From: Paenibacillus lutimineralis
GTDB taxonomy: Bacteria > Bacillota > Bacilli > Paenibacillales > Paenibacillaceae
NCBI RefSeq assembly: GCF_003991425.1
Contig: NZ_CP034346.1
Location: 1,463,501-1,527,500, forward strand
Length of the DNA stretch: 64,000 nt
Direction: 5' to 3'
Every line of letters begins with the position of its first letter. Position 1 is the first letter of the stretch. The translations under genes and the position numbers were made by a program. Below the pieces are notes generated by a model that was given only the letters and a program-made list of their open reading frames with translations, ran no database searches and was not told where the DNA came from. Below, piece by piece: positions 1 through 8,289 of this stretch.

Positions 1-449
1 TGCTTGTCCTGGACGAGCCAACGAACGGGCTTGATCCGCAAGGAATTCGCGAACTGCGTAGTTATTTGCGCCAGTTGGCCGAGAAGGAAGGGACGACCGT
101 ATTCGTCTCAAGTCACTTGCTATCCGAGATGGAGCTGATGTGTGATACCGTTGCTGTTATTCAGCAGGGGCGGTTGATCGATGTGAGGCAGCTGCATGAT
201 CAGGACAAGCTGGAGAATGAACGGAAGCAGACGGTGTTCGAGGTTAGCGATCCGCAGCGGGCCTGGGAATTGATCGGCCAGGGCCAGGTCGTGGATGGTG
301 GTCTGCTGCTTGAGTTGGACCGGAATGCGGCGGCTGTCATTAATGAGCAATTAGTACGTGGGGGAATCTCGGTATACCGAATCCGCGTCGTGACGAGAAC
401 GCTGGAAGACCAATTTATCGAGCTGACAGGGGGTGTGGGCATTGAATAA
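1..449 (+). CDS. ABC transporter ATP-binding protein, C-terminal part (5' end outside window)
   Basis: The reading frame is open from the first bases of the window. It starts inside the nucleotide-binding domain: the Walker B and D-loop stretch LVLDEPTNGLDP is followed by the switch histidine in SSHLLSEME. The remaining roughly 100 residues are the usual C-terminal tail of BcrA/NatA-type exporter ATPases (ending DQFIELTGG), where the tail contacts the partner permease. Its stop overlaps the start of the next gene, an ABC-2 type permease, so the two very likely form one exporter. The Walker A and signature motifs lie upstream of the window, and the substrate (antibiotic, lantibiotic, lipid or sodium) cannot be told from this fragment. 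Confidence 0.9.
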   Translation, partial: LVLDEPTNGLDPQGIRELRSYLRQLAEKEGTTVFVSSHLLSEMELMCDTVAVIQQGRLIDVRQLHDQDKLENERKQTVFEVSDPQRAWELIGQGQVVDGGLLLELDRNAAAVINEQLVRGGISVYRIRVVTRTLEDQFIELTGGVGIE

Positions 450-1218
450 TTTCATAAACTTGGTTCAGAATGAGAATATGAAAATATATCGGCGCATCCG
501 TACCTGGATTATGTTCGGGATTATTGTGCTAATGGTGCTGTTCTTTGCGATTCTGTTCCGTCTGGGCGGAGGCGGTTCAACGATAAGCGCTTGGGATGCA
601 ACGGGCCAACTTTCTTTTCTATATTATCTAGTAACGATCTTCGCCTCTGTCGTTGCAGCTGATATTGTAGCTGGAGAATTTACCTGGGGAACGATCAAGC
701 TTCTATTAATTCGTCCATGGACCCGAACTAAGGTCCTCGCTTCGAAGCTGTTGGCATTGATCTTGTTCACCCTGCTCATTACAGTTCTGTTCTTCTTGAG
801 TTCGATGCTGATCTCTTATGCGATGTATCCGGTTAAGACATCGATGATGTTCTCGGATAACGCCAGTCCGTTCGCGTACTTACTTGAGGATATGCTGTAT
901 AGATATATAGATCTACTGGTTATTACCTTATTCTCGTTCATGATATCTACGGTATTTCGCTCCAGCGGAATCGCCATTGGCTTGTCTATGTTCATTCTGT
1001 TCACCGGAGGCATCTTCACGATGCTCTTCAATCCCGTCCGCTATCCATGGGCAAAATATACACTGTTCGTTAACATGGATCTAAGCCAGTATCGAGGTGG
1101 ACAAGAAGGGGTAGCCGGAATGACGCTTGGTTTCTCGATTACCGTGCTGATCTGCTACGTCCTGTTATTTCTGATGATATCCTGGTTGGTGTTCAACAAG
1201 CGGGATGTAGCCGCCTAA
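442..1218 (+). CDS. ABC-2 type transporter permease
   Basis: Integral membrane protein of about 258 residues with six predicted hydrophobic segments, including residues near 25-45, 60-85, 110-135, 165-190 and the final 25 residues. It contains the ABC-2 feature VAGEFTWGTIKLLLIRPWTR between the second and third segments, typical of BcrB/NatB-like exporter subunits. I chose TTG at 442 because GGGGGTG lies about 8 bases upstream; GTG at 433 is the alternative. Translation overlaps the upstream ATPase by 8 bases, which implies coupling. A rho-independent terminator follows at once. The partner ATPase is the preceding gene; the substrate is unknown. Confidence 0.85.
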   Translation: MNNFINLVQNENMKIYRRIRTWIMFGIIVLMVLFFAILFRLGGGGSTISAWDATGQLSFLYYLVTIFASVVAADIVAGEFTWGTIKLLLIRPWTRTKVLASKLLALILFTLLITVLFFLSSMLISYAMYPVKTSMMFSDNASPFAYLLEDMLYRYIDLLVITLFSFMISTVFRSSGIAIGLSMFILFTGGIFTMLFNPVRYPWAKYTLFVNMDLSQYRGGQEGVAGMTLGFSITVLICYVLLFLMISWLVFNKRDVAA

Positions 1219-1684
1219 GCAAAAACAAGTTCCCGTTTGCTATGCAGACGGGAACTATTTTTGATTCTTCACTATGAATTACCCCGCTTCGGGCTGTGGG
1301 GTTTTTTTGCGCCTTTTCCTTGATCGGGGCCACAGCTTTGATTTTCTCCATCGTGCTAACGCCATTAAGCAGGCCGCCTTCGAGAATAATCAGCATAGAG
1401 ACGCTGACATTTCCATCCACTTGCCCGCTGCTCGTAATCGTCAATTTGCCCTTGGTAGATATATCACCGACGACGTGTCCGGCTACGATGATGTTCGCCC
1501 CTATGATACTTGATCTGGCTTCGCCCGATTCTCCGACGATGACCTGACCTTTACAATCGATCTCACCGTGAAAGGCACCATCGATACGAACATTAGATTC
1601 GCACTGTATCTTCCCCTCGACAATGCTGCCTTGGCCAATCAGTGTGTCGGTCAAGCCGTGTGCCCGTGCATTTTTCCTCCGCAT
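1193..1684 (-). CDS. Bactofilin (polymer-forming cytoskeletal protein), copy 1
   Basis: 163-residue protein with the right-handed beta-helix repeat pattern of the bactofilin family (DUF583): TDTLIGQGSIVEGKI, then GEIDCKGQVIVGESGEARS, ANIIVAGHVVGDISTKGKL and SGQVDGNVSVSMLII, each turn about 17 residues. Bactofilins polymerise without nucleotide and act in cell shape or envelope organisation, often with an M23 peptidase. The ATG at 1684 has GGAGGA just upstream. The M23 peptidase gene lies immediately upstream on the same strand, so the pair is probably co-transcribed. The last 25 or so residues are not bactofilin-like; they are read through the neighbouring terminator and overlap the end of the convergent permease by 26 bases, suggesting loss of an earlier stop. 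Confidence 0.88.
   Translation of the reverse strand: MRRKNARAHGLTDTLIGQGSIVEGKIQCESNVRIDGAFHGEIDCKGQVIVGESGEARSSIIGANIIVAGHVVGDISTKGKLTITSSGQVDGNVSVSMLIILEGGLLNGVSTMEKIKAVAPIKEKAQKNPTARSGVIHSEESKIVPVCIANGNLFLLRRLHPAC
1228..1263. terminator. Terminator after the ABC exporter
   Basis: Inverted repeat AGTTCCCGT / ACGGGAACT (1228-1236 and 1248-1256) followed by ATTTTT. It ends the plus-strand exporter operon. It lies inside the 3' end of the convergent bactofilin reading frame. Confidence 0.75.
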
Positions 1685-1759
1685 AGTTATTCCTCCGTTT
1701 ACTATTGTGAGTGTTCAAAAAGGCTGGTTGGACGATTTGAAAAACCTCTTAAAAATGAA

Positions 1760-2764
1760 TTATTGCAGATAAGGCAATGGATCGATCGTCTTCCCATTCT
1801 TAACAATCTCGAAATGCAAATGAGGTCCGGTGCTGCGTCCGGTATTGCCGACTTGACCAATCGTCTGCCCCTTCTTGATGAAGTCCCCCTCGGAGACGCT
1901 GATCTTGCTCAGATGAAGGTACCAGCTCTGCAGTCCTCCAGGATGCTGGATAATGATGTATTTTCCGTGCGAATTGTCCTGCGCCGTGGTAATGACTTCG
2001 CCTGCCGCTGCAGCATATACCGGATCACCTTGCTTGGCGCCGATATCAATGCCGGCATGGAAGGAGGCGCGGCCTGTGAACGGATCGGTACGGTAGCCAA
2101 AATTAGAGGTAAGCCGTTTCGATAAAGTCGGCCATTCTGATGGAGTCCCTGATAGGGAGTACTGGGTTTGCTTCGCTCTTTTCAGAGTCAGGGGCACATT
2201 CTTCTCCATCTCGTCCAACATGGCATTCATTTCAAGAAATTGATCCTTCGTATGCTCAGCCAATTGTTCAATCTCATTCTCATGGACAGCGATAAATTCT
2301 CCCCCCACACCCAGCTGCTCATTGGGGTCGTCAACATCAAGACCTTTCAGCGATAGGGCGGATAGATTGCTCAGTGCACTTGAGTCCGATTCTCCATACT
2401 TCTCAATAAATTTCTGCAGTTGATCCTCCAGCTCAGCTACTCGCTCCATCCGATTCATCATGTCCTGTGATTGGCTAGAGAGCGAGATTACTTCATTCTG
2501 AAGTCTCTCGATGGCCGCATTTTTGTCAGAGACAACGGCCTCGAACTTGAGGTTCTGAGACTGCAATTGACCTTCAAGCCTCGCGATCGTCTGGTTGGAT
2601 TGTAGTTGCAGGCTTATAATCAGGCCCGATATCGATAGAATGGCGACCAGCGGGACGGCAATGATGAGCGGCTTTGACATGTGCATTTGCTTGGCGGGCT
2701 GTCCTGCTTCTCGCAGAACGAGCAATGTCATCCGATTTGGATTCGGTAAGGTGGCACTTCTCAT
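1760..2764 (-). CDS. M23 family metallopeptidase, membrane-anchored with coiled coil, copy 1
   Basis: 334 residues. One transmembrane segment at about 32-52 (PLIIAVPLVAILSISGLII), then a long coiled-coil stretch (about 55-125), a linker, and a C-terminal LytM/M23 domain. The zinc ligands are visible: FHAGIDIG supplies His and Asp, and GPHLHFEI supplies the HxH motif. Such proteins cut peptidoglycan cross-bridges or, when inactive, regulate other hydrolases; all ligands are present here, so activity is likely. It is anchored with the peptidase outside the cell. The bactofilin gene 75 bases downstream is the likely functional partner. A paralogue with the same architecture is found at 10129-11124. 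Confidence 0.9.
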   Translation of the reverse strand: MRSATLPNPNRMTLLVLREAGQPAKQMHMSKPLIIAVPLVAILSISGLIISLQLQSNQTIARLEGQLQSQNLKFEAVVSDKNAAIERLQNEVISLSSQSQDMMNRMERVAELEDQLQKFIEKYGESDSSALSNLSALSLKGLDVDDPNEQLGVGGEFIAVHENEIEQLAEHTKDQFLEMNAMLDEMEKNVPLTLKRAKQTQYSLSGTPSEWPTLSKRLTSNFGYRTDPFTGRASFHAGIDIGAKQGDPVYAAAAGEVITTAQDNSHGKYIIIQHPGGLQSWYLHLSKISVSEGDFIKKGQTIGQVGNTGRSTGPHLHFEIVKNGKTIDPLPYLQ

Positions 2765-3165
2765 GGCAACTCCTTTCCTCTCGCACTAGAAGTAGTACTT
2801 CGTACTTCTGTTCCGATCACGGTTAATAGAGCTCATATGGAAAAAACGCGCTTATATATTTTATCTATTCCTTTATCTCTTAAATCATGTCAAAAAACTG
2901 CCTTGTCTGATATATCGCAAAGCTTAAATTTGCTGAATTAGACTTGATTAAATAGATCTAGACTCCGTTAGTTTAGATGAATTTTGAAGGCGTATTAGAC
3001 TAGTAATTTCTGCAGAAACGCAGTTTTGATGTAGTTATTTACCTCTCGCTCTCTCTTCCTCAATGTCTCGTGTTACGAATAAACGTTGTACAAAGTGGAA
3101 AAGGCTGAGTGGAAGATAGCCATCATTATGTAAAGGTGTGGTTAGAGCCGTATTCCGTAGTATTT
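2765..3165. other. Intergenic region upstream of the M23 gene
   Basis: About 400 AT-rich bases without a credible gene. It must hold the promoter of the minus-strand M23-bactofilin pair. A hairpin or operator-like inverted repeat AGAAGTA / TACTTCT sits at 2788-2809, close to the M23 start. A small CTGCAGAAACGCAG palindrome near 3008-3026 resembles the hairpins found between tatC and groES. The 3' end of the ligD polymerase gene borders it. Confidence 0.5.
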
Positions 3166-4059
3166 CTAAGCCTTGGATTGTAAATGTCGTAAGATCAGCT
3201 CTAGCGATTGCGGCTTCACCTCTTGCAACAAATCTCCTCTTTGCTGCAGTCTTTCACCGATGTTCAGCAGATTGAATTCAGATGGATGGGGGTTCTTGCG
3301 TACCTCATCCCAGGTTAATGGCGTTGATACGCTGGCAGCTTGCCGTGCGCGTGGGGTGTAGGGAGCTGCCAAGGTTTTTCCGCTGTAATGCTGGAGATAA
3401 TCAAAATAAATTTTGCCCTCGCGATCCTTCTTCAGACGTTCGATGGTGAAGAAAGAAGGATACTTCTCCGTAGCGTAGCGGGCTACGAATTGGCCGATAG
3501 AGCGTAGTTGATCAAACGTAACGCCGTATTCAATTGGAATAATAATCTGAACGCCAGTAGCACCCGACGTCTTGGGAACGGAAGAGATGCCAAGAGAGGC
3601 AAGAATGTCGCCAACGTAAGCGGCAGCCTCCATAATCCGCGGCTCATCATCCTGACTTGGATCGAGATCGATCATCCATTCGCAAGGCAGGATGTCCCCG
3701 ACATAATGCAATGAAGGATGGAATTCGATCGCTGCCAAATTGCCGAGCCAGAGTAGAGTTGGCAGATTGTCGAGCACAATATAGTTGATATCCTCATGCT
3801 GAGCGGTTTTGACGAAATCCGGCAGTGGCTCGGGAGCATTTTTCTGATAGAAAAATTTGCTATGGATGCCGCCTGGATATCTGATTGTAGTTAAGAACCG
3901 ATTGCGGCAATAGCGGAGCAAATAAGGGGACAACTCGGCCAGCCGCTGTAAATATTGCTGCTTGGTAATGCCGGCTTCCGGCCAGAGCAGCTTGTCTGGA
4001 TTCGTAATGGTCACTTCCTCGCCTTCAATCCGGATCGTGCCTTTGATCGATCTTGCCAT
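3166..4059 (-). CDS. ligD: LigD-type polymerase domain protein (NHEJ primase-polymerase)
   Basis: 297-residue stand-alone PrimPol (LigD_PolDom) protein. It fills gaps and adds nucleotides at double-strand-break ends during Ku-dependent non-homologous end joining. Visible features: N-terminal TITNPDKLLWPEAGITK, GGIHSKFFYQKNAP, the metal-binding Asp pair in WMIDLDPSQDD, the substrate motif TSGATGVQIIIPI, and the third acidic motif near KIYFDYLQ. The usual histidine of the SGxxGxH motif is glutamine here. An AAAGGAGG site lies just before ATG 4059. It is divergent from the separate ligase gene, and ku follows that, so the two activities normally fused in LigD are split into two genes. There is no phosphoesterase domain. 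Confidence 0.9.
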   Translation of the reverse strand: MARSIKGTIRIEGEEVTITNPDKLLWPEAGITKQQYLQRLAELSPYLLRYCRNRFLTTIRYPGGIHSKFFYQKNAPEPLPDFVKTAQHEDINYIVLDNLPTLLWLGNLAAIEFHPSLHYVGDILPCEWMIDLDPSQDDEPRIMEAAAYVGDILASLGISSVPKTSGATGVQIIIPIEYGVTFDQLRSIGQFVARYATEKYPSFFTIERLKKDREGKIYFDYLQHYSGKTLAAPYTPRARQAASVSTPLTWDEVRKNPHPSEFNLLNIGERLQQRGDLLQEVKPQSLELILRHLQSKA

Positions 4060-4208
4060 CGGAATCCTCCTTTCAAGGATTGAGAATAGAGAAGAGCTGA
4101 TTACAGATTAGGCTAACCTTGTTATGCGAAAACTATAAGAGGGTGAATACGTAATTTAAGTCTTGCCAGAGCTTCGCCTGTGGCAGGCTGTGAATAGGAG
4201 AATGATGG

Positions 4209-5171
4209 ATGATGGAATTTACGCCAGTCGTACCGTTTGAACCGATCCGCGTCTTTGAATTTCCACAAGGGAAGCAATGGATTGCCCAGGTCAAATGGGA
4301 TGGAGTGCGGATGCTGGCCTATATCGATAAAGGTCGAGTGCGCCTCATTAATCGCCGCGGGAATGAACGTTCTCTGCAATATCCGGAGTTCATGAATCCG
4401 TCGGAATATTGCCGAGCAGAATCCGCCATTTTGGATGGAGAGATGATCGCAATTGCTGATGGTAAACCTTCTTTTCATGAAATTATGAAGCGGGATAGCC
4501 TTCGTCGGCAGCAGGAAATTGCTTTTGCAGTACCGAGGATTTCCGTCGTCTATATGATATTTGATATTCTGTATTGCAACGGCAGTTGGGTTACAGACCA
4601 GCCGCTTGTGCAGCGTCAGCATTTGCTACAGGAATATATACTTCCAAGTACGCGCGTACAACTTGTCCCGAATGTTGATCATGCCGAAGGCCTCTATACC
4701 GTAATGAAAGAGCGTCAATGGGAAGGTATCGTCTGTAAGCAGCTCGACAGCAGTTATGCGATTGGCGGTAAGGATGACCGTTGGCGCAAGATGAAGCTGA
4801 CCTATGACTTATACGCAGTGATTGGCGGGGTAACATATCGTGACGGGATCGTCAATTCTATACTGCTTGGTCTATATAACGAGCAAGGAAATCTTATCTA
4901 TATCGGAAATGCCGGCCCCGGAAAATGGAAGGGAAATGATCTCTCCCGCATTACAGAGGACTCGCGCAGATTGGCGATAGCGAATCGTCCATTTGCAGCA
5001 CCCTTTGCCGCACCTCCGGGGAGGGTAAAGGGAGTCGTATGGATGCAACCGGAGTTGACGGTCAAGGTGCAATTCGCTGAGTGGACCCCCGGTGGAACGC
5101 TGCGTCATCCTGTTCTTCAAGGCTGGGCTGACGTTCCGCCGGAGACATGTGTTTTCACTCAGCAGGTATGA
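4209..5171 (+). CDS. ligD: ATP-dependent DNA ligase, LigD ligase-domain type
   Basis: 320-residue ATP-dependent ligase. The nucleotidyl-lysine motif is VKWDGVRML (K29). Motif III is AILDGEMIA, IIIa VYMIFDILY, IV EGIVCKQL and V WRKMKLTYD. The C-terminal third is the OB-fold domain, ending with VKVQFAEWTPGGTLRHPVLQGW, characteristic of LigD ligase modules. It seals breaks in the NHEJ pathway with Ku and the polymerase protein encoded divergently 149 bases away. GGAG lies 8 bases before ATG 4209. The gene converges on ku with only 19 bases between stops and no obvious hairpin in that gap. Confidence 0.92.
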   Translation: MMEFTPVVPFEPIRVFEFPQGKQWIAQVKWDGVRMLAYIDKGRVRLINRRGNERSLQYPEFMNPSEYCRAESAILDGEMIAIADGKPSFHEIMKRDSLRRQQEIAFAVPRISVVYMIFDILYCNGSWVTDQPLVQRQHLLQEYILPSTRVQLVPNVDHAEGLYTVMKERQWEGIVCKQLDSSYAIGGKDDRWRKMKLTYDLYAVIGGVTYRDGIVNSILLGLYNEQGNLIYIGNAGPGKWKGNDLSRITEDSRRLAIANRPFAAPFAAPPGRVKGVVWMQPELTVKVQFAEWTPGGTLRHPVLQGWADVPPETCVFTQQV

Positions 5172-5190
5172 CAAGTACAGGTAAATTGCT

Positions 5191-6132
5191 TCATGAAATC
5201 GTCTTTTTTGCTGTTTTGCTGGAAGGCTTACGCTTCGGCTTGGTTACTGCAGCAGGCGTGGCCTCGTTCGTCTCTGCTTGTGTTTCTGACTCCGCCACGG
5301 CCTCCTTCTTCTTTCTGGTCGTGGTCCGCTTCGGCTTGGTCTCGCCAGGATCAGTGACGATCGGACCCTTAACTGCTTCGATACTTGCTTGAAGAGCGGC
5401 CATCAGATCGATTACATTAGTCTCCGGCTTAGCTGGAGCAAGACTAATCTCTTCCCCGGCAATTTTCTGCTGAATCAGCGTTAAGAGATTCTCTCTGTAA
5501 TCATCGGTATACTTCTCCGGCTCGAATGGGGTGGACAACTGCTCGATCAACAGCTTGGCCATGGTTAGCTCCTTGTCGTTCACATTGGCGCCCTGCGGTA
5601 GATTCGGAACTTGAGATACAGGACGGATTTCATCTGGATAGAAAATCGTCTCGATAACAAGGCAATCCTCCATCACCCGGATAGCAGCCAGGCTTCCCTT
5701 GGAGCGAATGGCGATCTTGGCGATCCCGATCTTGCCGGAATCCCGCATTGCTTCGAGCAGTAGCCGATAGGCGTTGCCTCCTGCTTGGTCGGGCGATAAA
5801 TAATAGGTCTTCTGAAAATAGATCGGATCGATCTCTGTTAAATCAACGAAGTCGAGAATGGTGATCGTCTTCTCCGTCTGTGCGGACAATTGGTCGAGCT
5901 CTTCCTTAGAGAATAGCACGTACTTACCTTTCTCGTATTCATAGCCTCTGGAAATATCATCCCAAGTCACATCTACATCACAGGCAGGACAACGGCGCAC
6001 ATAGGAAATCGGGCTGCCGCACACTTTATGGATGTATTTCATGGATATATCCTTGTCTTCTGTAGCCGAGAACATCTTTACCGGTACATGGACCAGACCG
6101 AAGCTTATGGCACCTTTCCAAACGGTATGCAT
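5191..6132 (-). CDS. ku: Ku protein, NHEJ DNA-end-binding
   Basis: About 313 residues; bacterial Ku homodimer that encircles broken DNA ends and recruits LigD. The family start HTVWKGAISFGLVHVPVKM is followed by the beta-barrel core, with CGSPISYVRRCPACDVDV, RGYEYEKGKYV and a C-terminal region of the core ending near KPETNVIDLMAALQASI. The last 60 or so residues form a Lys/Thr/Ala-rich basic tail, as in bacterial Ku proteins with extended DNA-binding tails. I chose ATG at 6132, 8 bases from GGGAG; an in-frame GTG at 6141 would overlap the ribosome binding site. A repeat-family head (TAGAGG..GTTCAAAAA) lies directly upstream at 6154. Confidence 0.92.
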   Translation of the reverse strand: MHTVWKGAISFGLVHVPVKMFSATEDKDISMKYIHKVCGSPISYVRRCPACDVDVTWDDISRGYEYEKGKYVLFSKEELDQLSAQTEKTITILDFVDLTEIDPIYFQKTYYLSPDQAGGNAYRLLLEAMRDSGKIGIAKIAIRSKGSLAAIRVMEDCLVIETIFYPDEIRPVSQVPNLPQGANVNDKELTMAKLLIEQLSTPFEPEKYTDDYRENLLTLIQQKIAGEEISLAPAKPETNVIDLMAALQASIEAVKGPIVTDPGETKPKRTTTRKKKEAVAESETQAETNEATPAAVTKPKRKPSSKTAKKTIS

Positions 6133-6227
6133 GATGCACACTCCCTTTCTTTTTAGAGGACGTTCAAAAATGAAGCTTTCTACGTTTATGCGACTTGGAC
6201 AATTATGCTACCCCCATCGCTTCCGTG

Positions 6228-6256
6228 TTGCGGCTCTCTTGACAGACCTATATAAT
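6228..6256 (+). promoter_or_regulatory. Candidate sigma-A promoter for tsaE operon
   Basis: TTGCGG (6228-6233), a 17-base spacer and a perfect TATAAT (6251-6256) lie about 140 bases before the tsaE start. A TTGACA at 6239 has no well-spaced -10. The region 6133-6395 otherwise holds only the ku upstream sequence and a partial dispersed repeat near 6154-6170. Confidence 0.45.
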
Positions 6257-6395
6257 GATTTAGAACGCAATTTATATGACAGGAACTGACGGTTTTCTTT
6301 TAGGATGGCCAAGAAAGTCCAATTATATAGTTTTATGTAGATTTTTGATTTGAAGAATCTTGCTGGCGAATGCTGTAGATGAGGGTGGTCAAAAT

Positions 6396-6890
6396 ATGGA
6401 ATTCGATAAATTGTCGGCAAAGCTCGTATTTGAGATAAAAGACCTTGCCGGTACAGAGAAGCTGGCTGCTTTTCTGGCGGGACAAGCCTTGGCGGGAACG
6501 GTTATCGCCCTCGACGGGGATCTTGGAGCCGGGAAGACGGCTTTTTCGCAATTGTTCGCGAAGCATCTAGGTGTCAAGGGAACGGTGAACAGTCCGACCT
6601 TCACCTTGATCAAGGAATATAAGGGGCGACTGCCTTTTTATCATATGGACGTATATCGGTTGTCGCTGGACGAAGCTGAGGAGCTTGGCCTGGACGAATA
6701 TTTCTATGGGCAGGGCGTCACATTGGTGGAATGGGCCAGTCTCATTACGGATATTTTGCCGCAAAATCTGCTGCACATTTATCTGGAGACCCTATCTGTG
6801 ACAGAGCGGAGAATATATCTGAAGGCCCAGGGTCAGCCCTATGACGATTGGATTTACACTTTGACAGAGAATGGAGTCCTTGAACAATGA
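6396..6890 (+). CDS. tsaE: tRNA threonylcarbamoyladenosine biosynthesis ATPase TsaE
   Basis: 164-residue P-loop ATPase needed for t6A37 modification of ANN-decoding tRNAs together with TsaB and TsaD. Walker A is GDLGAGKTAFSQ; the following VNSPTFTLIKEY, the HMDVYRL segment and GVTLVEWA are family hallmarks. Start chosen at ATG 6396, with GAGGGTGG about 7 bases upstream; an earlier in-frame TTG at 6360 has no ribosome binding site. The stop overlaps the tsaB start as ATGA, so the genes are translationally coupled. It is the ydiB position in the B. subtilis order. Confidence 0.95.
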   Translation: MEFDKLSAKLVFEIKDLAGTEKLAAFLAGQALAGTVIALDGDLGAGKTAFSQLFAKHLGVKGTVNSPTFTLIKEYKGRLPFYHMDVYRLSLDEAEELGLDEYFYGQGVTLVEWASLITDILPQNLLHIYLETLSVTERRIYLKAQGQPYDDWIYTLTENGVLEQ

Positions 6891-7753
6891 ATATAGACGG
6901 TAATCGGCCGCAGCAGCGGCTATTGGCGTTTGACACTTCCACTTCTTCGCTGGCTGTAGCGGTCATGGAGAATGGCACGCTGCTGGCGGAGCAAAATATA
7001 CATGCGGAACGTAATCATTCGGCTTATTTGGTCACTGCAATTGAAAAAGCCCTTGAAGCGGCAGGCATAACCAAGCAGGAGCTTGACGGCATTGCCGTTG
7101 GCGTGGGTCCTGGCTCTTATACAGGAATTCGGATTGCGGTGACGACAGCAAAGACGCTGGCTTGGGCCTTGAAGATCCCGGTGTTCGGCATTTCCAGTCT
7201 GGAGGCGACGGCGCTAGGAGCTTGGGCCAAAGAGACGGGCCAAGATACAGCGGCGTTAGGAGCGTACGCGCTGGGGGATCGATCTAGGGTGGCGGACGCT
7301 ACTGCGGAATCGAGTGCAGCTGCAGGAACAACTGCCAGTGCGAGAGAGCATTGGATTATTCCGCTCGTAGATGCGCGGCGTGGACAAGTCTATACAGCGT
7401 TATTCTCAGCTCAAGATAACACACTGACTCACCGACTAGAGCAGGATGGCATCCGGCTTATGGACCGTTGGATAGAACAACTTGCCGAACTGCTGCAAAC
7501 CTACGCCCCGGAGGACAGACCAGAAGGGATCTGGATTGTTGGCGATGTTGCTCTGCATGAAGCGGCCGCCGAAGCTTTACGCCCTCTGATGGGGGATCGT
7601 CTTCATATTGTTTCCTATGAGTTGGAAGGGATCTGGATGGGAATCGCCGGAACGGCTAGGAGCCGGAGTGGCGCAGGTGATGATGTACACGCAATTGAAC
7701 CGAACTATACCCAGCTTGCAGAAGCGGAAGCGAAGCGGCTTCGTAATGCATAG
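6887..7753 (+). CDS. tsaB: tRNA threonylcarbamoyladenosine biosynthesis protein TsaB
   Basis: 288 residues, ASKHA-fold partner that dimerises with TsaD and holds TsaE. N-terminal LAFDTSTSSLAVAV, GVGPGSYTGIRI and the central IIPLVDARRGQVYTALF are conserved. It is longer than the usual 230-250 residues: between about residues 105 and 150 an Ala/Ser/Thr-rich low-complexity insert separates the N-terminal domain from the LVDARRGQ motif. The start overlaps the tsaE stop by 4 bases, and rimI follows 15 bases downstream. Confidence 0.95.
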   Translation: MNIDGNRPQQRLLAFDTSTSSLAVAVMENGTLLAEQNIHAERNHSAYLVTAIEKALEAAGITKQELDGIAVGVGPGSYTGIRIAVTTAKTLAWALKIPVFGISSLEATALGAWAKETGQDTAALGAYALGDRSRVADATAESSAAAGTTASAREHWIIPLVDARRGQVYTALFSAQDNTLTHRLEQDGIRLMDRWIEQLAELLQTYAPEDRPEGIWIVGDVALHEAAAEALRPLMGDRLHIVSYELEGIWMGIAGTARSRSGAGDDVHAIEPNYTQLAEAEAKRLRNA

Positions 7754-7768
7754 AGGAGGAGACCATTC

Positions 7769-8260
7769 ATGCGGTCTATAAAGGACGCCGAACTTGGCAA
7801 TATCGTATTTCGCCCTATGACATTGGATGATATACCGGACATTATGGTCATTGAACATGAGTCCTTTTCTCTGCCTTGGAGCGAGGGAGCATTCCGCAAT
7901 GAGATGACGATGAATCATTTTGCTAAGTATCTCGTGATGGAGGTTGAAGGCAAGACGGTTGGATATTGCGGCATGTGGACGATCGTAGATGAAGCACATA
8001 TTACCAATATAGCTGTAAGAACGGCTCTGCGCGGCCATCATCTCGGTGAACGTCTGCTGCGAGAGGTGATGGATTGGGCTGTCGAACTGGGGATGGTTCG
8101 CATGACACTGGAAGTCAGAGTCTCGAATTATGTGGCACAGTCGCTCTACAGTAAAATGGGATTTGTCCCTACGGGGAAGCGTAAGGATTATTACTCGGAC
8201 AACCATGAGGACGCGCTGATTATGTGGTGTGACTTACCGGTACGGGTACAGCAGGGCTGA
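7769..8260 (+). CDS. rimI: Ribosomal protein S18 alanine N-acetyltransferase RimI
   Basis: 163-residue GNAT protein. The fold elements visible are [16 protein letters not shown] (beta 1), [11 protein letters not shown], the acetyl-CoA loop [15 protein letters not shown] (the R/Q-x-x-G-x-G/A region is slightly divergent) and [19 protein letters not shown]. RimI acetylates the N-terminal alanine of ribosomal protein S18, and in many bacteria its gene sits inside the tsa operon, as here. A GAGGAG ribosome binding site precedes ATG 7769. Other GNAT substrates are possible but the neighbourhood favours RimI. Confidence 0.9.
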   Translation: MRSIKDAELGNIVFRPMTLDDIPDIMVIEHESFSLPWSEGAFRNEMTMNHFAKYLVMEVEGKTVGYCGMWTIVDEAHITNIAVRTALRGHHLGERLLREVMDWAVELGMVRMTLEVRVSNYVAQSLYSKMGFVPTGKRKDYYSDNHEDALIMWCDLPVRVQQG

Positions 8261-8289
8261 ACCGAGGAACAGAGAGGAAGAGAGGAACT

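Noticed and set aside
1568..2125. Open frame of 185 codons on the plus strand opposite the bactofilin and M23 genes
   Set aside because: It is the antisense shadow of two well-supported conserved genes and has no protein-like motif.
6239..6256. TTGACA at 6239 as the -35 for TATAAT at 6251
   Set aside because: The spacing is only 6 bases; TTGCGG at 6228 gives 17.
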